Numbered from the stretch's first letter, positions 40,182-49,202 are shown. The stretch: 64,000 nucleotides of DNA from Octadecabacter antarcticus 307 (GCF_000155675.2 NC_020911.1:3648501-3712500), one strand, 5' to 3'. Numbers and translations are program-made. The notes: generated by a model not told the origin, from the letters alone.

Positions 40182-40498
40182 CGTTGACGGCTAACAACTA
40201 GCATCTGTTTTGCGAGTCAGCGGTCAGGCGTACCGCAAGTTGAGTGCGTCCGCTCATGTCTGACGTTCTTCCGGCCAGCAACTTTCAATCGTCTAAAAGG
40301 AATGTTTGCTTTGGGCAGTGTTCTCAACGGACCTTCGCGGTGGCCAGCATGGACGTCTGCTATGCGGACATCCTACCGCTCATCGAAGATTGGCTTCGAG
40401 GCAACCACATTCACCTAATCTGACGATTTCGGATATGCTTTCATTCACCAAAAATTGCCTAGGTGTCGTCTCTTATTTCACACCAGAGAGTGAACAGG
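40182..40498. other. 317-bp gap without a recognisable gene
   Basis: Beyond the IS5 end. A plus-strand frame ends SMDVCYADILPLIEDWLRGN before a stop near 40423, which could be the tail of a lost gene, but I cannot assign it. Confidence 0.35.
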
Positions 40499-40831
40499 CT
40501 ACTCTGATGGAGAACTTTCGGGCTTATCGGTTGGCCCATCGGCCTTGCCAGGCGAGATCACCACTTCGATGCGACCGCCGCAGACAACGGCGAAGCGCTC
40601 GAGATTCTCGATGCTTGGAAACGCGCCAACCAGCGACTCCATCTGCGCGATTCTCACTGTCGTCATGCCCGTTGCCTGAGCGACGTCAGCCTGGGTCATG
40701 CCTTGCGCATCGCGCAGAACGCGAAGCTGGAGCGCAACGATGCTTTTACGGCTGTTGCGTTCCTGACGTTCGACCACGTACGGCCGTGAAATCTCCATTC
40801 GCTCACGAAATGAAACTGGCTTCTTACTCAT
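40499..40831 (-). CDS. XRE-family helix-turn-helix regulator (antitoxin-like)
   Basis: A 110-residue protein. Residues about 33-90 form the helix-turn-helix (LRVLRDAQGMTQADVAQATGMTTVRIAQME ... then IENLERFAVVCGGRIEVVIS). The end pattern, with a beta strand after the HTH, is common in HigA-type antitoxins. I start at ATG 40831 (MSKKPVSF). No intact toxin gene is next to it; the 405 bp upstream have only short frames and a CGATCGATCGATCG run near 41080. It may be an orphan antitoxin. Confidence 0.65.
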   Translation of the reverse strand: MSKKPVSFRERMEISRPYVVERQERNSRKSIVALQLRVLRDAQGMTQADVAQATGMTTVRIAQMESLVGAFPSIENLERFAVVCGGRIEVVISPGKADGPTDKPESSPSE

Positions 40832-41236
40832 TTTTGCCTCCCATGCAGATGCTCCCTGTCCTGAAGCTCTGACCTCAAGAAAATCGCTTTTTCTGCAACG
40901 GATATTGGCCAGACCTACCAAGCACGTTGGAAAAATTATTGCTGTTGGCAACTTTTTTGGTCGGGAAACACAAAGCACAAACAATTTGATCAGACCTGCT
41001 TTGCATCGCGCGGCTTTGGCCAAGTGTCTTGTCTGGGCATGAACGTTTGCGTGCCATCAGGCGGGTTGAAAACGCAATCGATCGATCGATCGAAATAGCC
41101 CGATTGACGAAATAGAAGCGAATCTGGTTGCCCCCACAGAAGACTATCCGTTCTAATCACCGCGTCTAATCAGAAGTTAAAGCAACCTGCATAGGCGCGC
41201 GCCACGCTTCAGTATCAAGAAATCAATATTTCTGAC

Positions 41237-42127
41237 CTATAAATTCACTGGCGGCGTCGTGACAACCGTAAGTGTTGCAGTGATGATCAGTATGATGACA
41301 ACAACGAATATTTCCGCGCGGATCGAGCGGCGAAGTGAACGTGCAGCCGAAGTTTCCCCGGCGACCAAAGCGGGTACGAGCCGCCATTTGTTCAAGGCCG
41401 CTATCCCCATGAGCCCCGTGACTAGAAGCAGCTTTAAAAGCAGCGTCCAGCCGTAGGCCGTGCCAAGCAGTGCCGCGACTGAGCCTGTCATGAACCACGC
41501 AAACGTAGTTCCAACCACGACCAAAAGACCCACCGTTAAACTGGCGATGATTCCAAAACGATGCAAAATTATTGCACCATCTGTTCCACCAACAGCGCGG
41601 TGAAGGGGTGCCAACGCAGCGACCCAAAACGCAGCGGCAAGAAGATGTACGATCAACAGGCCAGCCAGTAGCCAGCGCGGATCGCCAAGGGAATGTCCGA
41701 TGAACGTATAGGATGTGGCAATCAGAACTGCACCCATCGCAGATGTTACCAGACCAATCGCGCCTTTGAGGACTATCGCAAGGATCAGGGTCAGGCCGAC
41801 ACCGCGCCAAAGCGCGGCAGTCCCCAGCGGGCTGTCCCAGATAAGCCCCAGCATCATCGTGTCGGTTGCGCCAGCAAAGCCCATCCCTGAAATCCGCGCA
41901 GCACGAACGCCAAACTGCAATGTTAGAACCGCCAGTCCTATTATGACTGCACCAATCGCTATCTGACGCGTCAGGCGCAGAACGTCTTCTGGGACTTTCT
42001 GAAAGGTTAAAACAAACATCGGTCCGCCCATCGCGAGCAAGGCAGCGCCGTATCCCGTCGCTTTTGAGATGATTGAAGCCAGCGCCCAACCATCAATCGG
42101 AGCCAGTCCAGTAAGTCCAAACATCAT
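41237..42127 (-). CDS. copD: CopD-family copper resistance membrane protein
   Basis: A 296-residue protein with about eight membrane spans and the CopD-domain pattern (WALASIISKATGYGAALLAMGG at the start, IGHSLGDPRWLLAGLLIVHLLAAAFWVAALAPL in the middle, with His residues that may bind copper). It follows copC by 2 bp and is the last gene of the copper operon. The pair is expected to move copper across the inner membrane. Confidence 0.85.
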   Translation of the reverse strand: MMFGLTGLAPIDGWALASIISKATGYGAALLAMGGPMFVLTFQKVPEDVLRLTRQIAIGAVIIGLAVLTLQFGVRAARISGMGFAGATDTMMLGLIWDSPLGTAALWRGVGLTLILAIVLKGAIGLVTSAMGAVLIATSYTFIGHSLGDPRWLLAGLLIVHLLAAAFWVAALAPLHRAVGGTDGAIILHRFGIIASLTVGLLVVVGTTFAWFMTGSVAALLGTAYGWTLLLKLLLVTGLMGIAALNKWRLVPALVAGETSAARSLRRSIRAEIFVVVIILIITATLTVVTTPPVNL

Positions 42128-42129
42128 TG

Positions 42130-42474
42130 CTACTCTGACACCGTAAACCCAAATGTGCCCTGCATCGGGTGGCCGTCAGCAGATAGCCCTCGCCATTCGA
42201 CAGCATAGACGCCTGCAGGAATGGCCGCAGCAGGGGCCGCAAGGAACTCGGTCACAGGCTCAAGTCCAGTTTCGCGATCAACATCAACAGCGCCATTTGG
42301 GCCGGTCATCGTAATGGCTGTGACGCGCATTGGATCATTGAACCGAATGGAAATAACATCGACCACTTCGACAGTCGTATCATTAACAGGTGTCGTATCT
42401 TCAGGTTTTGAATGCGCCAGACTGGCCGTCGCAGAAACTGCAAGGATCAAGGTGGCGAGAGCGGTTCGTATCAT
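42130..42474 (-). CDS. copC: CopC-domain periplasmic copper-binding protein
   Basis: A 114-residue protein with signal LILAVSATASLAHS; the His right after cleavage is the usual N-terminal copper(II) ligand of CopC. The beta-sandwich pattern is VISIRFNDPMRVTAITMTG ... VYAVEWRGLSADGHPMQGTFGFTVSE, with His in the DGHPMQG motif. Its ATG overlaps the stop of the cytochrome c gene (ATGA). Confidence 0.9.
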   Translation of the reverse strand: MIRTALATLILAVSATASLAHSKPEDTTPVNDTTVEVVDVISIRFNDPMRVTAITMTGPNGAVDVDRETGLEPVTEFLAAPAAAIPAGVYAVEWRGLSADGHPMQGTFGFTVSE

Positions 42475-42935
42475 TGTGTATTTTCCATTTCGTCGTGCCG
42501 GTCGCGGATTTCCTGCGGCCAAGTTGATTTGATGTAACTAATTACAGCAATTATTTCAGCGTCCAATAATAAACCGTCATAGATTGGCATGTTCGAAGCA
42601 TAATCAGGATCACCAATATAGGCGGCGACCCCGTATTTGGTCAGACGAAACAACGTATCGCCGTCATGGTGCCACGTATGCCCATTTGCGTCGTGCGGTG
42701 GCGCTGGCATGCGTCCGTCTGCGTCAGGTGAGCGCCAGTTTGGCGCACCTTCCAGATCAGCGCCGTGACAGGACGCACAGTTTGTAGCGTATACGTCCTG
42801 TCCAAGAGCGACTGTTTGCCCATCAGTAGGTTGCAGCATAATGCGACCCACCTCAGCAGTGGTCCCACCGAAAGCGAGGTAAACGGCCCCCGCAAGGGCC
42901 GCGCCCATACCAATAATCAGCGCCAGTTTTTTCAC
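42471..42935 (-). CDS. membrane-anchored c-type cytochrome
   Basis: A 154-residue protein with an N-terminal anchor (residues 3-24, uncleaved or lipid-free), haem motif CASCHG near residue 54 and a likely Met ligand in SNMPIYDG near 118. It sits between the DUF411 gene (4-bp overlap) and copC, so it belongs to the copper operon, where it could serve in Cu(I) oxidation. That role is inferred from position. Confidence 0.85.
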   Translation of the reverse strand: MKKLALIIGMGAALAGAVYLAFGGTTAEVGRIMLQPTDGQTVALGQDVYATNCASCHGADLEGAPNWRSPDADGRMPAPPHDANGHTWHHDGDTLFRLTKYGVAAYIGDPDYASNMPIYDGLLLDAEIIAVISYIKSTWPQEIRDRHDEMENTQ

Positions 42936-43426
42936 AAACCTGCCTGATAAAATACGTCACCAGCAGATGCCTCGCCACCGAAGGCGATCACGTCATAACG
43001 AGCGCTGGGGTCGCCCCCCATGCCCGGTGAGCCAAAAGGCATTCCGGGAACGGCTATACCGGCAATCGCGGGACGTTCTTCTAACAACTTGGCAAGTGCT
43101 GCAAATGGCACGTGGCCTTCGATGATATAGCCATCGATCACTGCCGTGTGGCAGGCCCACAGGGTGCCAGGAATATCGGCGTCAATTTTAGCCACGGATA
43201 TATCATCAGTATCTGTAATTTCGATGTCGTAGCCTTCCTCGCGGGCCAACGCGACCCATCCTGAACAGCAGCCGCAGTTAGGGTCTTTGGTGACAAGCAT
43301 CGTGCCGTGCTTTGACATTGAGGAGTGGCTTTCTGCGTGAACCATGCTCGGTATTGTCAGTGTTGCGAGTCCCAGCACCATGGCGGCTGCTGGGAGTGTG
43401 CTAAGAAGTATTTTGATAAGTTTCAT
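42932..43426 (-). CDS. DUF411 metal-binding protein
   Basis: A 164-residue periplasmic protein with a signal (ending MVHAES) and the DUF411 pattern: KDPNCGCCSGWVALAREEG near residue 48, CHTAVIDGYIIEGHVP near 90 and a GIAVPGMPFGSPGM segment near 120. The Cys/Met-rich sites suggest copper binding. ATG 43426 was taken since the signal peptide starts there; GAGGAAA lies upstream. Confidence 0.88.
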   Translation of the reverse strand: MKLIKILLSTLPAAAMVLGLATLTIPSMVHAESHSSMSKHGTMLVTKDPNCGCCSGWVALAREEGYDIEITDTDDISVAKIDADIPGTLWACHTAVIDGYIIEGHVPFAALAKLLEERPAIAGIAVPGMPFGSPGMGGDPSARYDVIAFGGEASAGDVFYQAGL

Positions 43427-43523
43427 AGGTCTTGTTTCCTCTCGAATGGAAAGTTGCACAGGAAATAATCCTGTCGCAGTGAAGTAGTCTGACAGGCCAT
43501 GTTCCCGCAGAAACACGGTAACT

Positions 43524-43838
43524 TCACACCGTGCGGGGAGGATCGAGAATTGTGGTAGGCTCTATGCCAATTAGAAAGGTCGACGGGCCAATTGAAATTG
43601 TCCACCTCACGTCCGGGCCGCTGCTATCCAGCATCATAAAAGGAATAACTGCCGACATGATGTGGCAGCGTGCTGAACGGTCTGCGCTATGTTGGCAGCA
43701 GCTCTCCTGATCGCTCAACATTGCGTCAACAGCTTCGATGGACATGTCGTTCATACCCACGTGATTCGCTGCCATCACTCCGGAGAGCGAGGTCGAAAAG
43801 ACAACCATAACAATCGTCAGGAGGCGTATCAGCTTCAT
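43524..43838 (-). CDS. exported cysteine/histidine protein in the copper operon
   Basis: About 104 residues: signal peptide KLIRLLTIVMVVFSTSLSGV to MAA, then SDQESCCQHSADRSARCHIM, a CC-x(9)-CH pattern suited to metal or disulfide. I do not recognise a family, but similar short proteins precede copper genes in Rhodobacterales as far as I recall. Start at MKLIRL 43838; a start three codons earlier is possible. Confidence 0.6.
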   Translation of the reverse strand: MKLIRLLTIVMVVFSTSLSGVMAANHVGMNDMSIEAVDAMLSDQESCCQHSADRSARCHIMSAVIPFMMLDSSGPDVRWTISIGPSTFLIGIEPTTILDPPRTV

Positions 43839-43912
43839 GCAAATCACTTAAAGCGGTAATGGCTATCGATGCAAGTCACAGAAACGATACCGCTAAGGCG
43901 TGTTTGGCGGTC

Positions 43913-44230
43913 CTAATGGTCATGTACGGACTGTCCATGAGCCATCATCATATGATGCTCACGGTGATGATCCTGACTTGCCATGAGACCGTAGAAACCC
44001 AGACCTTTTATCTGCGCTTTGACTGCGGGATCATTGCTTGTGACTGTCATCTCAATGCTTTCATTGGTTTCTAAAACGGCCACAGTCCAGCGATCATCCA
44101 TTGCAAGTTGGGCAGAATGCGCCGAAACCATGCGCGGAATCTCATACTGGAGAGTGGGTGCGCGTTGCGGGTGGAATAGGCGTTCACCAGCTGCCCTTAG
44201 CTGCGAACCCGCACGACGACGTTTAGCCAA
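43913..44230 (-). CDS. hypothetical protein with His-rich C-terminus
   Basis: A 105-residue protein with a basic N-terminus and a core VAVLETNESIEMTVTSNDPA, then KIKGLGFYGLM-like residues and SQDHHREHHMMMAHGQSVHDH at the end. The His/Met cluster suggests binding of copper or nickel, fitting the next operon. Family unknown. It may be truncated at its N-terminus. It lies just downstream of the broken decarboxylase gene. Confidence 0.55.
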   Translation of the reverse strand: MAKRRRAGSQLRAAGERLFHPQRAPTLQYEIPRMVSAHSAQLAMDDRWTVAVLETNESIEMTVTSNDPAVKAQIKGLGFYGLMASQDHHREHHMMMAHGQSVHDH

Positions 44231-44419
44231 AATACTGCTTACAACTCTTTTTTGTGACGTCTTACTGAGTCTTCAACGGCGATAATTGATTGGCGAATAT
44301 TGTCGGATGTGGTGCGATGATTAACAAGCGCGGCACGAAGGCAGGGTTTACCTTGAATGACTGTTGTTGAGAATACAGCTTCGCCACTAAACTGAAGCTC
44401 AGCTGCTATCTTATTCACG

Positions 44420-44428
44420 TCTCCATGT
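44420..44428. repeat. 9-bp target duplication, left copy
   Basis: TCTCCATGT here and again at 45522-45530 flank the IS5 element. Nine bases is the usual length for the IS903 group. Confidence 0.95.
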
Positions 44429-44495
44429 GGCTTTGTTGCACAAATAGTCTCGTATCAGGGATTCATGTTGTAAATCCAGCATGGTAGCTGGCGTC

Positions 44496-45467
44496 ATGAG
44501 TAAACCTATCGCCCCGATTTACCGCACGAGGAACTGGCCTGAGTATAACAAGGCCCTGAAGCGACGCGGGTCACTGACCATTTGGTTTAACCCAGAGGTC
44601 ACTTGGAAAGCTGCGCCTACCGTTGCCCGGCAGTGGTTTGTTTGCAAACCATGAGAGGGGGGCAAACGGGGCCGCCAGCCACGCTATAGCGATGCGGCGA
44701 TCCAAGCCTGTCTCACGTTGAAAGTGCTGTTCGGAATGCCTTTGAGGCAGGCGACGGGCTTTGTGGAAAGCCTGTTGAAATTGATCGACCTTGACTGGGA
44801 GGTCCCAGACTTCAGCACGTTATGTCGGCGTCAGAAAAGGCTATCGGTTACCATCCCGTATCAGGGCTCAAAGGGCCCGCTAAACCTCCTTATCGACAGT
44901 ACCGGCATCAAAGTTGAGGGCGAAGGTGAGTGGAACGCTCGCAAGCATGGCGGGCCGAAACGTCGGGTGTGGCGCAAGATACATATAGGGATTGATGAAG
45001 AAACGTTGGAGATACGCGCGGTCGAAGTGACGAGTAGCAGCATTGGAGACCCACCCATGTTGCCCAACCTTCTCGGTCAGATCACACCAGATCAGAAGAT
45101 TGGCAGTGTCACAGCAGATGGGGCATATGACACCCGCAAATGCCATGATGCGATTGCGGCCCGCAATGCCCGTGCTGTCATCCCGCCACGCAAGAATGCC
45201 AAGCTATGGAAGCCGGATACGCTGGGGGCCAGAGCCCGAAACGAAGCGGTACAGTCCTCAAAGGATCTCGGCCGCGCTCAATGGCGTCGCTTGAGCGGAT
45301 ACCACCGCAGGAGTCGTGTTGAGACAAAGATGCATTGTTTGAAACTACTCGGGCAGCGCCTGGCCGCACGAGACTTTGACCGGCAAGTTGCGGAAGTCCA
45401 AATCCGTGCCGCGATACTCAACGGCTTCACCGCCCTTGGCATCCCAAACACCGTTACTGTAGGCTGA
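44496..45467 (+). CDS. IS5 transposase interrupted by a hairpin element
   Basis: Starts MSKPIAPIYRTRNWPEYNKA; after the APT codons a 39-bp insertion reads VARQWFVCKP-stop-EG, in frame, then continues GKRGRQPRYSDAAIQACLTL. The rest has the IS5 DDE parts: LLIDSTGIKVEGEGEWNARK, TADGAYDTRKCHDAIAARNA and RYRRRSRVETKMHCLKL-type (here YHRRSRVETKMHCLKLLGQR). An internal start at MKVLFGMPLRQ (44718) would give 249 residues. Either readthrough, restart, help in trans or removal of the insertion is needed for it to have moved in this state. Confidence 0.85.
44622..44660 (+). repeat. hairpin element, 39 bp, in frame with a TGA
   Basis: GTTGCCCGGCAG, inner palindrome TGGTTTGTTTGCAAACCA, then TGAGAGGGG. 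Same insertion point as 39950-39988 but a different inner stem. Confidence 0.9.
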
Positions 45468-46773
45468 ATCCGTCAGGGGTCAGGGGAAGCACGCCATAAG
45501 GGCGATTTGTGCAACAAAGCCTCTCCATGTGCGACGTAGAAACAGCACACATTGGAAGACACAGGAAATGAAAGCTCCAATAGGTCAGATGCCTCAACCA
45601 ACTCAGCCATTAAAAATGTCTGCTTACAATTGTCGGTGATGGACGCCGAAAAGGCATCAGTCCCAATTGATTTTATAGCTGTCCATACTTTGAGGGCTCT
45701 AAATCCGCGTGATAGTTCGAGGCCGTAATCACAAAACCATAAGTCGCCGCCACCAAGCCCTTCTTCCTGTTGTTCTAGATAATTTGGGCGCGAGGTAAAC
45801 GTGTCAAAGTGCAGAGTTCGATCATAGATCATGCAAGCACCGCAATCATACGGAATGGACATCCATTTATGAAAGTCGCAGGAAATCGAGTTGGCCCGCT
45901 CCATACCGTCCGTCAACTGCTTCCACGGTTGGTCGGCAAGCTTTGCCCAAAAACCGAACGCTGCATCCACATGGAACCAGATATCAAACTCTGCACAGAA
46001 GTCTGCTATCTTGTCCAAATTATCAAAAGACCCAGTGTTTACTGATCCAGCAGTACCGATGACGGCCAAAGGAACGCGGCCCGACGCTTGGTCTTCGGCC
46101 ACGGCCAATGCTAACGAAGCAATATCCATTCTCATATTTTCGTCTGTATCAACGATGTGAATCGCATCAGTTCCATACCCCATCGCCTCAAGCGCTTTGC
46201 CAATGCATGAATGGGTTCCGCGACGCACGTAGACGGCGATCTTTGGTAGCGATTGAATGCCCGTCTTTCTAACATCATGACCAAACTGTCTATTACGCGC
46301 AGCTGTTAGCCCCAGAATCGTCGCTTGTGATGTACCTGTGGTTAAAATGGCTGAAGCAGTATCTGGCATGCCTGATACGCCAAGTAACCAATCAAGCGTG
46401 GCGCGTTCCACTTCTATGGCACCGTGATCACGGCCACCGCAATTACTATTCATCGTGGCCGCCACCATTTCAGCACCAACAGACACTGGCAATCCAGCGC
46501 CATGCACCCAACCAAAGAATTTCGGGTGGGTGTTGCCCGTGGCATAAGGCATAATGTCTTGTGCCAGTTGGTCCAATGATTGAGCAGAACCGACCCCCTT
46601 TGCTGCGTCCTGTAAAGATAACCGGTCCGCAAGATCGCATGGCTTAGGTTGCCACGGTAGATCTCTAGCCTGCTTCATACGTGCAAGGCATTCGTCCATC
46701 AACTTATGCATGGTCTTGTCACGGTTTAGTTCCCGTCTCTTTCGAGCAATGTTTGCTATGAAGGAGATAGAGA

Positions 46774-47049
46774 ATGGCAAAGAGATACACAGATGAGTTT
46801 CGGCGTGATGCGGTGCGCATGGCGACGACGAGTGGGTTAACGCGGCCTCAACTTTCATCAGATTTAGGGGTTGGGCTTTCGACGCTGAACAAATGGGTTC
46901 AACAGCATCAACACGATGACCTGATGTCAGGACCGCATCAAGACGTTGAGAAGGAGAACACGCGGCTTCGCAAGGAAGTCCGTCTGCTGCGCGAGGAGAG
47001 GGAAGTGTTAAAAAAGGCGGCGATCTTCTTTGCAGGCCAAAGCCGGTGA
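46774..47049 (+). CDS. IS3-family OrfA
   Basis: A 91-residue DNA-binding protein MAKRYTDEFRRDAVRMATTS with helix-turn-helix TRPQLSSDLGVGLSTLNKWVQQ and the leucine-zipper-like tail ENTRLRKEVRLLREEREVLK. GGAGA precedes the ATG. It overlaps orfB by 4 bp; IS3 elements commonly make OrfAB by -1 frameshifting there. Confidence 0.9.
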   Translation: MAKRYTDEFRRDAVRMATTSGLTRPQLSSDLGVGLSTLNKWVQQHQHDDLMSGPHQDVEKENTRLRKEVRLLREEREVLKKAAIFFAGQSR

Positions 47050-47717
47050 GGTTTGCTTTCATCGACGTCTGGAAAGAAGAATGGCCAGTTGAGTTTCTGT
47101 GCCGCGTTATGCGGGTCACATCACGTGGTTTCCGCGCGTGGCGGGTTCGCCCGATGAGCCAGCGACAACGAGATGATATGGTGATCCTAGCTCATATCCG
47201 TGAACAGCATCGCTTAAGCCTGCAAAGCTATGGGCGGCCTCGGATGACCGAGGAACTGCAAGAATTGGGATTGAAGGTGGGCCATCGTAGGGTCGGACGT
47301 CTGATGGGCGAGAATGGCATCAAGATCATCAGAACCCAGAAGTACAAGGCGACAACGGACAGCAACCACACGTTCAACATCGCACCAAATCTGTTGGATC
47401 AAGATTTCTCAGCGACTGGCCCCAATCAGAAATGGGCTGGCGACATCAGCTACATCTGGACAAGTGAGGGCTGGCTGTATCTTGCCGTCATCCTTGACCT
47501 GTATTCTCGCCGCGTCATCGGCTGGGCTGTCAGTAACCGCATGAAGAAGGATCTGGCAATCCGGGCGTTAGATATGGCCGTTGCTTTGCGCCAACCACCG
47601 GAGGATTGCATTCACCATACGGATCGTGGTTCGCAATATTGCTCAAATGAGTATCAGAAGCGCCTGTCCAAGCACGGCTTCAAGATCTCGATGAGCGGCA
47701 AGGGAAATTGTTATGAT

Positions 47718-47911
47718 TGTGAGTATGGTATTGCGGCTTGATGGCCTGACCCATGTTACGATTGACTGCGTGTCATTGTATTGACGTGTCGACCGTCAAG
47801 TCGCCCCGGCGACGGGTGAGATGTGACCTCATAGGAGCATGACGGGGACGCCCCATCACAGTCCTGTCCTCTCAGAATGTTGCCTGGGCATTCTCAACCT
47901 AAGGGGACAAC
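47718..47911 (+). ncRNA. candidate IS110 bridge RNA region
   Basis: Non-coding left end of the IS110 element. It has stem candidates such as GTCGACCGTCAAG-type and GTCGCCCCGGCGAC at 47802-47815, and GACGGGGACGCCCC near 47841. IS110-group elements encode here an RNA of about 150-200 nt whose two loops choose target and donor. The fold is not computed. Confidence 0.5.
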
Positions 47912-48964
47912 ATGAAGATCAGACATCCAATTATCATCGGCATCGATACGCATAAGGCAACACATGTTGCTGTCGCGATTGATACGCAAGGCACCCGCCT
48001 AGCAGCACTTTCCATCCCTGCGAACTCAAAGGGATATCTGGAACTGGAACGCTGGTCTTGTGGCCTGGGTCATGTCCAAGCTTTTGGAATCGAAGGGACG
48101 GGCTCTTACGGTGCCGGTCTATCGCGCTGCTTGCTTGCACAAGGGCACCATGTTGTTGAGGTTACGAGACCCAATCGCCAGCTGCGCTATACTCAAGGCA
48201 AGACCGACAGCCTCGACGCAGAAGGTGCCGCTCGGTCAGTTTTATCTGGACAGGCAAATTCCCGCCCTAAAACCCAAACGGGATCGTCGGAGATGATCAG
48301 GCATCTGAAGATAGCCCGTGACACGGCTGTTAAGTCACGTTCACAGGCGATGGTGACCCTGAAAACACTGATCATCAATGCACCAGCTGATCTGCGTGAA
48401 GTACTGGATCAGATCAAAGGTAAGATCGGATTGATCCGGCATATCGCGGCCTTCAGACCCGGTGATATACTTAATACATTAGCTTCTGCCAAAGCAGCCA
48501 TGCGAGCTTTGGCACGACGGTGGCTATTGCTACATGAAGAGATTCTGGGTCACGATAAAGAACTGGAGCGACTTGTCATCAAACGCGCTCCGGACCTGAT
48601 GCAATCCCACGGAATTGCGACAATGACAGTCGCAGAGATGCTAATCCTCGTTGGCGATGATCCCACGCGCATCCGATCTGAGGCTGCATTTGCCAAACTC
48701 TGTGGCGTTTGTCCCATCCCTGCATCAAGTGGGAAAACGCACCGTTTCCGTCTCAACAGAGGAGGAAACAGACAAGCCAACGCTGCGCTCTACCGTGTCG
48801 CCATCGTCAGGATGCGCAGCCACGAACCGACGCTTGCTTATGTCAAAAAACGTACGAAAGATGGCAAAAGCAAAAGCGAAATCATTCGATGCCTGAAGCG
48901 TTACATCGTCCGGGAGATTTACAGCCAACTCTGCGTGCCACAAACCATCAAAATTGCTGCTTGA
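47912..48964 (+). CDS. IS110-family DEDD recombinase
   Basis: A 350-residue protein. The RuvC-like part has GIDTHKATHVAVAID (first Asp, residue 11), GIEGTGSYGAGLSR (Glu near 63) and the KTDSLDAEGAARSV motif near residue 96 (Asp pair). The C-terminal Tnp part has GDDPTRIRSEAAFAKLCGVCPIPASSGKTHRFRLNRGGNRQANAAL, including the Ser that forms the covalent intermediate. It is full length and apparently functional, and free of hairpin elements. AGGGGAC precedes the start. Confidence 0.92.
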   Translation: MKIRHPIIIGIDTHKATHVAVAIDTQGTRLAALSIPANSKGYLELERWSCGLGHVQAFGIEGTGSYGAGLSRCLLAQGHHVVEVTRPNRQLRYTQGKTDSLDAEGAARSVLSGQANSRPKTQTGSSEMIRHLKIARDTAVKSRSQAMVTLKTLIINAPADLREVLDQIKGKIGLIRHIAAFRPGDILNTLASAKAAMRALARRWLLLHEEILGHDKELERLVIKRAPDLMQSHGIATMTVAEMLILVGDDPTRIRSEAAFAKLCGVCPIPASSGKTHRFRLNRGGNRQANAALYRVAIVRMRSHEPTLAYVKKRTKDGKSKSEIIRCLKRYIVREIYSQLCVPQTIKIAA

Positions 48965-49202
48965 CGAATATAGGAGCTTCAACTCTACGGTTGAGACGTT
49001 CTTTAAATCCATCAAGGCTGAGCTGATCTGGCGTAACCGATGGGATACACGCCGTCAGGCAGAAGGTGCTATATTCCAGTATATCAACGGATTTTATAAT
49101 CCAAGGCGCAGGCACTCGTCGCTAGGTGGTAAAAGCCCCTTGGCATTTGAACGAAAGGCCGCATAAAAGAGTTCAGAGACCGGAACGTAAGCGTGACAAG
49201 TC

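Larger units (their letters stand above)
44429..45521 (+). mobile_element. IS5-family (IS903 group) element, complete
   Basis: Inverted ends GGCTTTGTTGCACAAAT (44429-44445) and ATTTGTGCAACAAAGCC (to 45521), about 1.09 kb, with the 9-bp duplication TCTCCATGT on both sides. The insertion is therefore fairly recent, yet its transposase already holds a hairpin element with an in-frame stop. Confidence 0.95.
44239..46711 (-). pseudogene. PLP-dependent group II decarboxylase, split by IS5
   Basis: The N-terminal part runs from ATG 46711 (MHKLMDECLARMKQARDLPW) to about 45531, with TTGTSQATILGLTAARN, the DAAFGFWAKL region and the PLP lysine in SISCDFHKWMSIPYDCG. The C-terminal part continues on the other side of the IS at 44428 (HGDVNKIAAELQFSGEAV) and stops at 44239. 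Together they make about 470 residues, a normal length for aromatic amino acid or related decarboxylases. The gene was intact until the IS5 insertion, marked by a 9-bp duplication. A second IS lies 4-5 bp before the start codon. Confidence 0.9.
47718..48980 (+). mobile_element. IS110-family element inside IS3 orfB
   Basis: About 1.26 kb between TTATGAT and AACTCTACGG of the interrupted orfB. It has no inverted ends, as expected for IS110. The recombinase gene is complete, with 194 bp of non-coding left end and only about 16 bp of right end; that layout matches the IS110 group, whose bridge RNA comes from the left end. Exact borders are uncertain by a few bases. Confidence 0.88.
47046..49166 (+). 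pseudogene. IS3-family OrfB (DDE transposase) split by IS110
   Basis: The first part (47046-47717) runs MRFAFIDVWKEEWPVEFLCR to SMSGKGNCYD, with the first DDE Asp in KWAGDISYIWTS and the second in IHHTDRGSQYCS. The last part resumes at 48981 with NSTVETFFKSIKAELIW (DDE Glu) and ends LGGKSPLAFERKAA at 49166. Removing 47718-48980 restores one frame, so IS110 entry is the only lesion. Confidence 0.92.
46716..49199 (+). mobile_element. IS3-family element, split by IS110
   Basis: Inverted ends beginning TTGTCACG at 46716 and at 49199, with longer matching to GTTCC and GTCTCT. A 3-bp duplication GTC flanks it (46713-46715 and 49200-49202). orfA and orfB are otherwise intact. It sits 4-5 bp upstream of the decarboxylase start codon on one side and in umuC on the other, so the 3-bp match may also be chance after rearrangement. 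Confidence 0.85.

Noticed and set aside
41078..41095. CGAT repeat run as a regulatory element
   Set aside because: Short simple repeat (ATCGATCGATCGATCG) with no conserved neighbour; probably chance.
40832..41100. A toxin gene partner (HigB type) upstream of the XRE regulator
   Set aside because: Short frames here give fragments such as KLFVLCVSRPKK but no complete toxin fold or start; not enough to call even a remnant.
41223..42089. Minus-strand 288-codon frame overlapping copD
   Set aside because: Shifted shadow of copD; rich in Cys, Trp and Arg as expected for an out-of-frame reading of a membrane protein gene.
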